Below are positions 56,830 through 64,000 of a stretch of 64,000 bases of DNA, one piece after another. Each line of letters starts with the position of its first letter. The stretch's first letter is position 1. Source of the stretch: Streptomyces sp. NBC_00576 (GTDB taxonomy: Bacteria > Actinomycetota > Actinomycetes > Streptomycetales > Streptomycetaceae); assembly GCF_036345175.1 (NCBI RefSeq), contig NZ_CP107780.1, positions 3,596,001-3,660,000 of the forward strand, written 5' to 3'. The position numbers and the translations under genes were made by a program. The notes beneath the pieces were generated by a model. It was not told the DNA's origin, ran no database searches, and worked only from the letters and a program-made list of their open reading frames with translations.

Positions 56830-57846
56830 TTAATCATGAGTTCCGTTCCGCATGCGGAAGAACCCTTTCCAGCTCGTCCCGCGCTTTTCCGGGACGAGAG
56901 TTTCGGTGATGCCACTGGCGCCGGGTTCACGGCGGGGCAGGGCGGTAAGCGGGGTGACGACGGCAGGGTCGACGTACGGGGGCGGCAGTGGCGGAGGTGG
57001 TGACGGCGGGGGCGGCCTGCGCTGCCGCAGTCCCTCCTGCGGCACCCGTACGACCGGGAGGGGCGCGGCGCCCTCGGCGCACTCCAGCAGCCCGGCACCG
57101 GTCATCCGCGCCACCTCGACCGTCACCGTGTACACCCCCCGGCCGGTACGGAACGCGAGGTCACGGGCGGTCCGCCGGCCGTCGGCGTGGGCAAGCAACT
57201 CCTGCTGTACGGGGGTGAGTCGCCCCTCAGCGACTGCAACCGGTGCCGAACTCGGGCTCGGACGCTCACGGTTCGGGCGTACCGGGTGGGGCAGGGCGGC
57301 GAGGGCGGCCAGTTTGCGGTTGGCGTCCTGGAGCAGGCGGACCGGCCCCTCGCCCACCGGGACGGGGGCGAGCGGCTCGGCCCCGGGGTCGCGTTCGCAG
57401 GCGTTTACGCGGCCGGCGACGACCGCGAAGACGGCGTCCCGTAACGCCATCATGCAGACGACGCGCAGCTGGACGGCGCCCGCGTACCCGTGCCTGATCA
57501 GTTCCGCGCCCGGCCAGCGCGCTCCCCCGGCCTCCCGCACCAGCTCGGCCCAGTCCTCCCCGCTGATCCGGCGGGAACGCAGCAGCAGCGCCTCCGGGCC
57601 GGGGGCGCCCGGGCTCTCGGCGCCGACGACGAGACCGCGCCGGAAGTGGAAGGTCCCGCCGGGGCTGCCGGCCGCGTGCAGCGCCCCGGTGAACTCCTCG
57701 CGCCCGCAGTCGGCCAGGGAGTTCAGCAGCAGGCCGTAGCCGATCCGGCCAAGGGAATCCGGGGATTCGGATTCGGGTCTGGAGTCACGGGCGGATGCGG
57801 ACGCGGCGGCGGTGGCGGATATGGAATCGCGGATGACCGACATCAC
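56830..57846 (-). CDS. PATAN/DUF4388-like protein with winged-helix-like segment
   Basis: A 338-residue protein. The N-terminal part (about 35-150) has the DUF4388/PATAN pattern: LLNSLADCGREEFTGALHAAGSPGGTFHFRRGLVVGAESPG, where a beta element displays a ligand or partner surface. The middle (about 205-260, LTPVQQELLAHADGRRTARDLAFRTGRGVYTVTVEVARMTGAGLLE) looks like a winged helix. The C-terminus is Pro-rich. It is the first gene of the operon with two roadblock proteins and is probably their signalling partner. The start could be GTG 57846 or the ATG next to it. Confidence 0.72.
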   Translation of the reverse strand: MMSVIRDSISATAAASASARDSRPESESPDSLGRIGYGLLLNSLADCGREEFTGALHAAGSPGGTFHFRRGLVVGAESPGAPGPEALLLRSRRISGEDWAELVREAGGARWPGAELIRHGYAGAVQLRVVCMMALRDAVFAVVAGRVNACERDPGAEPLAPVPVGEGPVRLLQDANRKLAALAALPHPVRPNRERPSPSSAPVAVAEGRLTPVQQELLAHADGRRTARDLAFRTGRGVYTVTVEVARMTGAGLLECAEGAAPLPVVRVPQEGLRQRRPPPPSPPPPLPPPYVDPAVVTPLTALPRREPGASGITETLVPEKRGTSWKGFFRMRNGTHD

Positions 57847-57989
57847 TCCCCTTGGCCTTGCCCATCGCCATTTCGCACATACGCCTGACGCGTAGCACTG
57901 AGGGGGTATGTGTATCAGTCCGGGCGCATATGCAGACCGGGGTCTTGCTACCTGACGGAAGTTGAAATCTCTCGCCGTTCAACGGTCTT

Positions 57990-58014
57990 TGTTCGACGCT
58001 CATTTGATCGAACA
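57990..58014. promoter_or_regulatory. Inverted repeat TGTTCGA-N11-TCGAACA
   Basis: Perfect 7-bp arms lie at 57990-57996 and 58008-58014, about 145 bp upstream of the PATAN gene and just after the oxyR stop codon on the same strand. It could be an operator for the roadblock operon or a weak terminator of oxyR. Confidence 0.4.
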
Positions 58015-58023
58015 GTCACCTGT

Positions 58024-58977
58024 TTAGTCGCCCAGCACCCGTACGGGCAACGGTCTCAGCGCCTCCCGCAGAGCCGCCGCCAGCTCCTCGTACTCCGCGC
58101 CCCGCACCGCGCCCGCGCGCATCGCGAGGCCGATCCGGCGGGTCGGGGCCGGGGCGGCGAAGCGACCGGTGCGGAGCTGGTCGCTGCGGCCCGCCTCGAC
58201 CCTGACAGCGGTGTCCGGCAGCAGCGTCACGCCGAGGCCGCCGGCCACCAGCTGGACGAGGGTCGACAGACCGGCGGCCGTGGCGGTGACCGGGGCGTCC
58301 ACGCGCCCGGCGTCGCGGCAGATGTCGAGCGCCTGGTCGCGCAGACAGTGCCCCTCGTCCAGGAGCAGCAGGTCGAGCTCGCGCAGCGCCTCACGCGGGA
58401 TGTCCGTGTGCCCGCCGAGTGGATGGTCGAGGGGCGTGACAAGCACGAAGTCCTCGTCGTACAGGGGGAGTTCGAGGAGGCCGGGCATGCCGGTCGGGAC
58501 GGCGATCAGAAGCAGGTCGAGGCGCCCGGTGGTGAGCCCGTCGAGGAGGCCGGCGGTCTGCTCCTCGTGGACCTGGAGGTCGAGGTCCGGGAAACGGTCG
58601 TGGACGAGCCGCAGGACGGTGGGCAGGAGGTAGGGCGCGACGGTGGGGATCACGCCCAGCCGCAGGGCGCCGGTGAAGGGCGCGCGCACGGCCTCGGCCT
58701 CCTCCATCAGCGCGTCGACGGACTCCAGCACGGCCCGGGCACGTACGGCGAGCCGCTCACCGGCGGGCGACAGCAGCACCTTGCGGGTGGTGCGCTCCAC
58801 CAGGGTGACACCGAGGGCCTCCTCCAGGGCGGAGACGGCGCCCGAGAGAGCCGGCTGGCTCATGCCGATCGCGGCGGCGGCGTCCCGGAAGTGCAGCTGC
58901 TCGGCGACGGCGACGAAGGCACGCAACTGGGCGAGACTGGGCCGACGGCGCCCATCGGTGTTCCTGGCCGCGGCCAT
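58024..58977 (-). CDS. oxyR: OxyR peroxide-sensing LysR regulator
   Basis: A 317-residue LysR regulator. The HTH is LHFRDAAAAIGMSQPALSGAVSALEEALGVTLVERTTR. The redox pair is Cys211 and Cys220 in EGHCLRDQALDIC, with the same 9-residue spacing as Cys199/Cys208 of E. coli OxyR. Peroxide forms the disulfide and activates target genes. ATG 58977 follows GAGGGG. It is divergent from ahpD with only 87 bp between starts. Confidence 0.94.
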   Translation of the reverse strand: MAAARNTDGRRRPSLAQLRAFVAVAEQLHFRDAAAAIGMSQPALSGAVSALEEALGVTLVERTTRKVLLSPAGERLAVRARAVLESVDALMEEAEAVRAPFTGALRLGVIPTVAPYLLPTVLRLVHDRFPDLDLQVHEEQTAGLLDGLTTGRLDLLLIAVPTGMPGLLELPLYDEDFVLVTPLDHPLGGHTDIPREALRELDLLLLDEGHCLRDQALDICRDAGRVDAPVTATAAGLSTLVQLVAGGLGVTLLPDTAVRVEAGRSDQLRTGRFAAPAPTRRIGLAMRAGAVRGAEYEELAAALREALRPLPVRVLGD

Positions 58978-59064
58978 ACCCGTACCCCTCACCCGAACTG
59001 ATAGCTTTCACTGATCAACATGACAGATTGTATCGATTCCCCTGATCAATGGTGGTGAGTGGGT
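58978..59064. promoter_or_regulatory. Divergent oxyR/ahpD promoter region
   Basis: An AT-rich stretch by local standards, containing ATAGCTTTCACTGATCAACA and two TGATCA palindromes (59012 and 59043). OxyR sites of this kind regulate both the regulator and peroxidase genes; the exact contacts need footprinting. Confidence 0.6.
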
Positions 59065-59598
59065 ATGAGCCTCGCGGAACTCGAGTCCGCCCTGCCGGAC
59101 TACGCGGCGGACCTGCGCCTCAATCTGCGCTCGGTCATCGACCGTTCCGGGCTCACCGGGCAGCGGCTGTGGGGCACCGTGCTCGTCTGCGCGATCGCGT
59201 CCCGTTCACCGCATGTGCTGCGCGAGCTGGCGCCGGAGGCCAGGGCGCGCCTCTCACCGGAGGCGTACACAGCCGCCCGCTCGACCGCCGCCGTGATGGC
59301 GATGAGCAACGTCTTCCACCGCACCCGCCATCTGCTCTCCGACCCGGAGTACGTGCGGCTGCGCGCCGGTCTGCGGGCCAACGTCCTCGGCGACCCGGGC
59401 GTCGAGCGGACCGATGTCGAGCTGTGGTCGGTGGCGGTGTCGGCGATCAACGGCTGCGGAGCCTGTCTGGACGCGCACGAGCGGGTGCTGCGCGGCGCGG
59501 GCGTCGACCGGGAGACGGTACAGGCGGCGTTCAGGATCGCGGCGGTCGTCCAGGCCGTCGGCACGACCCTGGACGCGGAGGCGATCCTCGCCGAGTAG
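59065..59598 (+). CDS. ahpD: Alkyl hydroperoxide reductase D-like peroxidase
   Basis: A 177-residue AhpD/CMD family protein. The active site is CGAC (Cys131, Cys134) with His138, equivalent to the Cys130/Cys133/His137 set of M. tuberculosis AhpD. That protein recycles AhpC using lipoamide and has weak peroxidase activity itself. ATG 59065 follows GTGGGT. ahpC, which normally lies between oxyR and ahpD in Streptomyces, is absent. Confidence 0.92.
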   Translation: MSLAELESALPDYAADLRLNLRSVIDRSGLTGQRLWGTVLVCAIASRSPHVLRELAPEARARLSPEAYTAARSTAAVMAMSNVFHRTRHLLSDPEYVRLRAGLRANVLGDPGVERTDVELWSVAVSAINGCGACLDAHERVLRGAGVDRETVQAAFRIAAVVQAVGTTLDAEAILAE

Positions 59599-59749
59599 CC
59601 GCCGGGCAGCCGCGTTTCGCCGGTCGGGGCGGGTGACTGGACGCGGCACGCGGTACGTCCGACAATGGACGGACCCTCACTCCGTTCGTCGCCGCCTTCG
59701 TCGTACCGGCCGCGAGGACCGTGTTTCTCCGATTGAGGGAGCCACCCGC

Positions 59750-60688
59750 ATGACCGTCGTCCTGGCGCTGATGGCCGCCGTCGCCCTGACCGCCGCCGCC
59801 GTCCTGCCGCGCGTGCTGACCCGGGCCGGCTGGCCCGACCGGGAGCCGGTGCTGGGGCTGTGGGTGTGGCAGTGCCTGGTCGCCACCGTCCTGGTGTGCT
59901 GCCTCGCCGCGCTGCTGCTGGGCACGACGGCCGCGTTCGGCACGGTCCGGGCCCACGCCTTCGCGCCGGCGCCGCCCTCGGTCACCGCCGCCTACCAGTT
60001 GGGGCGGGCGCCCGTCTGGCTCACCGTACTGACGCTGCTGCTGGCCTGCGGGGCGGCCTGGACGGTCGCCATGCTCGCCCGGGAACTCGCGGAGGCGCGC
60101 AGGCGGCGTCGACTGCGGCGCGTACATCTGCGGGAGCGCGCGCCGGACCTGCCCGCCGGTTTCCCGGCTGCCCGGGGGCCGCTGCTGGTTCTGGAGGACG
60201 AGTATCCCGACGCCTGGCTGATGCCCGGGCCGACGCCCCAACTCGTCGTCACCACGGGCGCGTTGCGCCGGCTGTCCGACCACGAGCTGGACGCCGTACT
60301 CGCCCATGAACTCGGTCACGCCCGCGCCCGCCACGACTGGCTGCTGAACCTCTCGCAGGCGCTGGCCACCGGCTTCCCGCGTGTCCCGGTCTTCACCCAC
60401 TTCCGGAACCAGACGCACCGCCTGGTCGAACTGGCCGCCGACGACACCGCGTCCCGGCGCTGCGGCCACCGCACCACCGCACTCGCCCTGATCGAACTCA
60501 ACCGGCACCGGGGCGTGTTGTCCTGCGCGTGTACCCGCGGGCAGCTGGGCGACCGGGTCGAGCGTCTCCTGGCGCCTCCACCGCGCCTGGACGCGCCTTA
60601 TCGTGCCGCCACCCTTCTGGCCGCCGCCCTGGCCCCACTGATCCCGCTGTTCATCGCCCTGGGGCCGGCCCTCAAGGTGCTCAACTGA
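59750..60688 (+). CDS. M56-family membrane metallopeptidase
   Basis: A 312-residue BlaR1/MecR1-like zinc protease without a sensor domain. Membrane segments at about 5-20, 35-65 and 82-105 surround a cytoplasmic loop. The zinc motif HELGH lies at about 185-191, a downstream Glu is in RLVELAADDTA, and a last hydrophobic segment is near the C-terminus. ATG follows GGGAG. The BlaI-type repressor gene that usually precedes this family is not present; ahpD lies upstream. Confidence 0.88.
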   Translation: MTVVLALMAAVALTAAAVLPRVLTRAGWPDREPVLGLWVWQCLVATVLVCCLAALLLGTTAAFGTVRAHAFAPAPPSVTAAYQLGRAPVWLTVLTLLLACGAAWTVAMLARELAEARRRRRLRRVHLRERAPDLPAGFPAARGPLLVLEDEYPDAWLMPGPTPQLVVTTGALRRLSDHELDAVLAHELGHARARHDWLLNLSQALATGFPRVPVFTHFRNQTHRLVELAADDTASRRCGHRTTALALIELNRHRGVLSCACTRGQLGDRVERLLAPPPRLDAPYRAATLLAAALAPLIPLFIALGPALKVLN

Positions 60689-60704
60689 CCCCTTGTGCGG
60701 GTTC

Positions 60705-60785
60705 ATTCGCCTGCGGGCCGGTGGGGGCTTGTCGCGCGCCCACGCGGCGGAGCCGCCAGTGTCACAGCCCCGCGCCCCTTGGGGC
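60705..60785. repeat. G/C-rich intergenic element of a second family
   Basis: The stretch beginning CTGCGGGCCGGTGGGGGCTT and containing CACAGCCCCGCGCCCC resembles another common Streptomyces intergenic repeat. Part of it, TCACAGCCCCGC, recurs at the glpX terminator. It lies between convergent genes. Confidence 0.5.
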
Positions 60786-62276
60786 CTACGCAGGCGGGTC
60801 GGAGGGCGGCGCACCCTGCTCAGGCTGCGCGGCAACCCGCTGAGCCCTGGTCAGCGCGATCTCCGCCGACGTGGCTCCGCGCGGCTGCGGTGCGTGGCGT
60901 AGCACCGCCGAATCCTGGGTGTGGGCCTGGGAGTACACGCGCAGATAGCCGACGACCGTGTTGGTCACCGCGACCAGCGGTACGGCGACCACCGCGCCGC
61001 CGATCCCCGCCACCATGCTGCCCGCCGCCACGGACAGCACCACCGCCAGCGGGTGGACCCGGACCGCGCGGCCCAGGATGAACGGCTGCAGGATGTGGCC
61101 CTCGATCTGCTGCACGGCCAGCACCACCGCCACCACCGCCACCGCCGTGACGACGCCCTGGGTCACCAGCGCCACCACCACCGCCAGGGCGCCCGAGGCG
61201 ACCGCACCCACCAGCGGGATGAAGGAGAACAGGAAGATGAAGACGGCCAGCGGGACGGCCATCGGCACGTCCAGGAAGTAGATGCCGAGGCCGATGAAGA
61301 TGGCGTCGATCAGGGCCACTATCACCGTGCCGCGCACATAGGCCGTCAGTGTGTGCCAGGCTCGCGGGCCCGCGCCGGCGACACCGGGACGGGCCGCCGC
61401 CGGGACCAGCTTCAGCGTCCACTCCCAGATGCGCTTGCCGTCGTAGAGGAGGAAGAGGGTCGAGAAGGCCGCCAGGAGTATGCCGGTCAGCGCCTCGACG
61501 ACGACCGTGACGCCCTCCAGGCCCACCGACGTGATCGAGTCCGTGTTGGCGCCGATCGCGTCGCGCAGGTTCTCGGCGATCTTGTTGATCTGCTTGTCGG
61601 TGACGTGGAAGGGACTGTTGAGCAGCCAGTTGCGCAGTTCGTCGATGCCGTCCTGGACCTGGTCGGAGAGCTGGTCGGTGTTCTCGATGACCTGCCAGGT
61701 CACGAACCAGCCGATCAGCCCCATCACGACGAACCCGAGGATCGCGGTGAGCGCGGTCGCGGGCCCGCGCGGCATGCCCCAGCGGGTGAGGCGGGCGACC
61801 GCGGGCTGGAGCAGCGCGGTAATGAGCAGCGCCACCACGAAGGCGAAGACGACGAGTTGGACGGCACTGATGACCCGCATCAGCACCCAGAGGGTGCCCG
61901 CGAGCACCAGCAACCGCCAGCCCGCCTCGGCCGCGACCCGTACGCCCCACGGGACGACGGCGGCAGGCTCGGGCCGGACTGCGACCGCGACCGCGCCAGA
62001 ATCGGTGAGGGTGCTAGCGGTGACGGCGGACGGAGACTGTTCGTGCTCGGGCGGGTGCGCGGACGTGTGCCCGGGCGTGTCCTCGGGCCCGCGTCCGGGG
62101 GCGGAGTGTGGCGCGGGCCGTGAGCTGTCCGGTCGGCGCGGTGGCTCAGTGCCGTGCGGCGAGAGCCCGTCGTCCGTGTGCTCCTTCTCCACCTCGGCCC
62201 GGCGTGCGTCCAACCGCTCGCCCATCTCGGTCAGCCGGACACCGATCCGGCCGAGCCATTGCGGCACTCGCGACAT
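60786..62276 (-). CDS. AI-2E-family (UPF0118/PerM) permease
   Basis: A 496-residue membrane protein. The acidic/Arg-rich N-terminus (about 100 residues) is followed by about seven membrane spans in the PerM pattern: TLWVLMRVISAVQLVVFAFVVALLITALL, a cytoplasmic GIDELRNWL region, then FLLYDGKRIWEWTL and IFLFSFIPLVGAVASG. The family exports small molecules or acts in ion homeostasis; AI-2 transport is not implied for Streptomyces. ATG 62276 follows GAGGGCGG. Confidence 0.9.
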   Translation of the reverse strand: MSRVPQWLGRIGVRLTEMGERLDARRAEVEKEHTDDGLSPHGTEPPRRPDSSRPAPHSAPGRGPEDTPGHTSAHPPEHEQSPSAVTASTLTDSGAVAVAVRPEPAAVVPWGVRVAAEAGWRLLVLAGTLWVLMRVISAVQLVVFAFVVALLITALLQPAVARLTRWGMPRGPATALTAILGFVVMGLIGWFVTWQVIENTDQLSDQVQDGIDELRNWLLNSPFHVTDKQINKIAENLRDAIGANTDSITSVGLEGVTVVVEALTGILLAAFSTLFLLYDGKRIWEWTLKLVPAAARPGVAGAGPRAWHTLTAYVRGTVIVALIDAIFIGLGIYFLDVPMAVPLAVFIFLFSFIPLVGAVASGALAVVVALVTQGVVTAVAVVAVVLAVQQIEGHILQPFILGRAVRVHPLAVVLSVAAGSMVAGIGGAVVAVPLVAVTNTVVGYLRVYSQAHTQDSAVLRHAPQPRGATSAEIALTRAQRVAAQPEQGAPPSDPPA

Positions 62277-62463
62277 GATCCGCCCTCGTCCCCCGTCTCT
62301 CCCTCTGCCCACCGCTCTCCCCTACAGCTCGCGAGCCTCGGGAGCAGCGGTCCGCGTCTGACCGTACACGGCCGAAGCCCCCCACCGAAGGACGGCGAGG
62401 GGCTCGGAAAGGTTGAGACAACTGAGCGCAGAATCCGAAGCAGACGCAGCGGGCCCAGAAGAC

Positions 62464-63159
62464 TTAGTAGTAGTTGTTGGCCTGCCAGAAGTTCCACGCG
62501 CCGCACGGGCTGTCGTAGCGGTCGTTCATGTAGCTCAGGCCCCACTTGATCTGGGTGGCCGGGTTCGTCGCCCAGTCGGCGCCGGCCGAGGACATCTTGG
62601 AACCCGGGAGCGCCTGCACAAGGCCGAACGCGTCGGAGCTGGGGTTGTCCGCCTGGTAGTTCCAGCTGGACTCGTGGTCCACGATGTTGCTGAAGCACTG
62701 GAACTGGTCCGCCGGGACGATCTGGCGCGCCATGTCCTGGACGTCGGCGATCGAGTACGAGTTCTGCACCGGGAAGTAGGCGTTTTCACGCGCCGCGGAA
62801 CGGCTGGCCGCCTCTTCCGCTTCCTTGCGCGCCTTGGCTTCCGCCTCGGCCTTCTCGGCGGCCTTCTGCTTGGCCACCGCGTCCTTGGCGGCCTGCTTGC
62901 GGGCAGACTCCTCGGCGTCCTTCTTGGCGGTGACGTCGGCGGCGATGGCCTGAACGTCGGCCTGCTGCGTCAGGGACGCGGTCTGCACCTGGGCCTGGGA
63001 ACCCACGGGAATGTCCGTGAGCAGCGTGGTGTCGCCTACCAGTGCCTCGGCGTCGTTGGGGGTCGCGGTCTGGCCCGAGGCCACACCAGTCACTGCGCCG
63101 ACAGCGGTGACCGCGGTGGCCGAGGCCACTGCCAGTCCCCGGACCGAAATCCGGCTCAC
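62464..63159 (-). CDS. Secreted SLT-domain lytic transglycosylase
   Basis: A 231-residue exported muramidase-like protein. The signal peptide is VSRISVRGLAVASATAVTAV to about residue 30. A long charged coiled-coil stretch (about 70-125, many AEKAEAEAKARKEAEEAA-type heptads) precedes the SLT domain (about 138-231) with the catalytic Glu in NIVDHESSWN and a C-terminal WGLSYMNDRYDSPCGAWNFWQ. GTG 63159 has GGAAGG 7 nt upstream and is preferred to the ATG six codons before. It probably remodels peptidoglycan. Confidence 0.9.
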   Translation of the reverse strand: MSRISVRGLAVASATAVTAVGAVTGVASGQTATPNDAEALVGDTTLLTDIPVGSQAQVQTASLTQQADVQAIAADVTAKKDAEESARKQAAKDAVAKQKAAEKAEAEAKARKEAEEAASRSAARENAYFPVQNSYSIADVQDMARQIVPADQFQCFSNIVDHESSWNYQADNPSSDAFGLVQALPGSKMSSAGADWATNPATQIKWGLSYMNDRYDSPCGAWNFWQANNYY

Positions 63160-63577
63160 ACGGTTTCCTTCCAGCATCGCCCGCTTCGGTGACCCTGGCG
63201 GACGCAATCTTGCCCCAAGACGCTGTCCTCCCAACTGCGGGGTCACGGGAGGCACGGGCCCGCCGGGCAACTCCCTTGCGGGGAGCGCCGCGTGGTGTGC
63301 GGGCGGCATACGACGACGGTATGGAGTTGAAGGCGGTGCTTCTGTGGTGCCGTACTACTGGGGGTACAGATGTGTCGTATGCGGGGCCTGACAGGAGTGA
63401 GACTCTGCCGCAACCGGACGCCGGGTGGCAATTCTGAGTTGCGTGTGAAAGCTCACACCTCGTTTGCCCCAGGTGATTTAAGGAAAGCCGCAGACGCGGA
63501 AGCGCCGCCCAGCTAGGCTCTTCGCCTTTTGCCGGACGGCGCCGATATCGCCAACTCCCCTATCTACACAACGAGGG
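63160..63577. other. 418-bp leader/promoter interval of the lytic transglycosylase gene
   Basis: No gene is supported. It includes GTGTGA/TCACAC (63443-63458), an imperfect dyad resembling GTG-N6-CAC sites of Crp-type regulators. I looked for the conserved blocks of the c-di-AMP (ydaO) riboswitch, common before Streptomyces cell-wall lytic genes, and could not recognise them. Confidence 0.4.
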
Positions 63578-64000
63578 TCAGATGTGCCCGTCCTCCAGCA
63601 TTTCGGTCACCAGGGCGGCGATCTGGGAGCGTTCGGACCGGTTGAGGGTGACATGCGCGAAGAGCGGGTGGCCCTTCAGCTTCTCGACGACGGCTACGAC
63701 ACCGTCGTACCGGCCGACGCGCAGGTTGTCCCGTTGTGCCACGTCATGGGTGAGAACCACCCGCGAGTTGGCGCCGATTCGGGACAGCACGGTGAGCAGG
63801 ACGTTCCGCTCCAGCGACTGCGCCTCGTCCACGATCACGAACGCGTCGTGGAGCGACCGGCCGCGGATGTGGGTGAGGGGCAGCACTTCGAGCATGCCGC
63901 GCGAGGTGATCTCTTCGATGACCTCGCGGCTGGTGACCGCGGACAGGGTGTCGAAGACCGCCTGCGCCCAGGGGCCCATCTTCTCGGACTCGGAGCCGGG
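63578..64000 (-). CDS. PhoH-like ATPase, C-terminal part (cut by window edge)
   Basis: The last 140 residues of a PhoH-family P-loop ATPase; the 5' part with Walker A lies beyond 64000. Visible are EKMGPWAQAVFDTLSA, the Walker B segment HDAFVIVDEAQSLER and the sensor-like RVVLTHDVAQRDN and FAHVTLNRSERSQIAALV. PhoH proteins are ATPases linked to RNA handling; the N-terminus may carry a PIN domain, which cannot be seen here. Confidence 0.9.
   Translation of the reverse strand, partial: PGSESEKMGPWAQAVFDTLSAVTSREVIEEITSRGMLEVLPLTHIRGRSLHDAFVIVDEAQSLERNVLLTVLSRIGANSRVVLTHDVAQRDNLRVGRYDGVVAVVEKLKGHPLFAHVTLNRSERSQIAALVTEMLEDGHI

Noticed and set aside
55969..57846. Conservon (cvn) operon
   Set aside because: Only the roadblock component is present. 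No sensor-kinase-like, DUF742 or GTPase gene is found.
57990..58014. LexA (SOS) box
   Set aside because: The actinobacterial box is TCGAAC-N4-GTTCGA. Here the half-sites are in reverse order with an 11-bp gap.
63160..63577. c-di-AMP (ydaO) riboswitch before the lytic transglycosylase
   Set aside because: Expected from Streptomyces precedent, but the conserved blocks could not be recognised by eye. A covariance-model search would decide.

Overview
The window is high-GC actinobacterial DNA, almost certainly a Streptomyces chromosome. The genes show strong G/C bias at third codon positions, frequent GTG starts and 4-bp start/stop overlaps. They include a WhiB-like regulator, SpoIIE-type phosphatases fused to anti-sigma-type kinase domains, DUF4245, DUF6542 and DUF1707 proteins, and the oxyR, ppgK, ispH, xseAB, glpX and fumarase genes. 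Fifty-three protein genes and one decayed gene are supported. I saw no rRNA, tRNA, CRISPR array, prophage or intact insertion sequence.

Layout. 1-8.7 kb holds a membrane coiled-coil protein, a PAS/GAF/PP2C/ATPase signalling protein, a lone anti-sigma-type ATPase, a Nudix hydrolase, a small SPOR-like protein, a GntR regulator and a DUF4190-type membrane protein. 8.9-13.5 kb holds a threonine-synthase-like enzyme, a short-chain dehydrogenase, an unknown helical protein and a secreted alpha/beta hydrolase. 13.7-20 kb is a molybdenum hydroxylase operon (Tat-targeted 2Fe-2S, FAD and Moco subunits plus an XdhC-type maturation protein, in E. coli paoABCD order) preceded by an XRE regulator. 20.3-30 kb is a carbohydrate-use cluster: a LacI regulator under three evenly spaced operators, a binding protein, two permeases, an intracellular GH63-like enzyme and a large secreted clan GH-A-type enzyme with three CBM35/6-like modules and a ricin-type lectin tail. 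30-31.7 kb is a small accessory patch with a Fic protein and a decayed ArsR-type regulator.

31.8-50.7 kb is conserved core: ychF, a DUF6542 protein, ppgK, ispH, xseA-xseB, a nitroreductase, a DUF4245 protein, glpX, a WhiB-like gene, a DUF1707 protein, class I and class II fumarases, a DUF402 protein, a second SpoIIE/ATPase fusion and a bifunctional penicillin-binding protein. 50.9-57.8 kb holds an SPFH protein with a ribbon-helix-helix partner, a PadR-ABC-FtsX operon and a three-gene roadblock operon with no visible GTPase. 58-64 kb holds oxyR divergent from ahpD (with no ahpC between them), an M56 peptidase, an AI-2E-type permease, a secreted SLT lytic transglycosylase and the end of a phoH-like gene.

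The strongest signals beyond routine annotation are these: the missing ahpC; three LacI-type operators exactly 49 bp apart; a 45-bp four-half-site dyad before padR; eight genes whose start codon lies 6-7 nt after a -10-like hexamer, suggesting leaderless transcripts; a four-copy dispersed intergenic repeat, one copy of which encodes the end of a small protein; an orphan roadblock module; and an extracellular glycosidase system of unknown substrate. Function assignments rest on motif recognition by eye; no database search was run.
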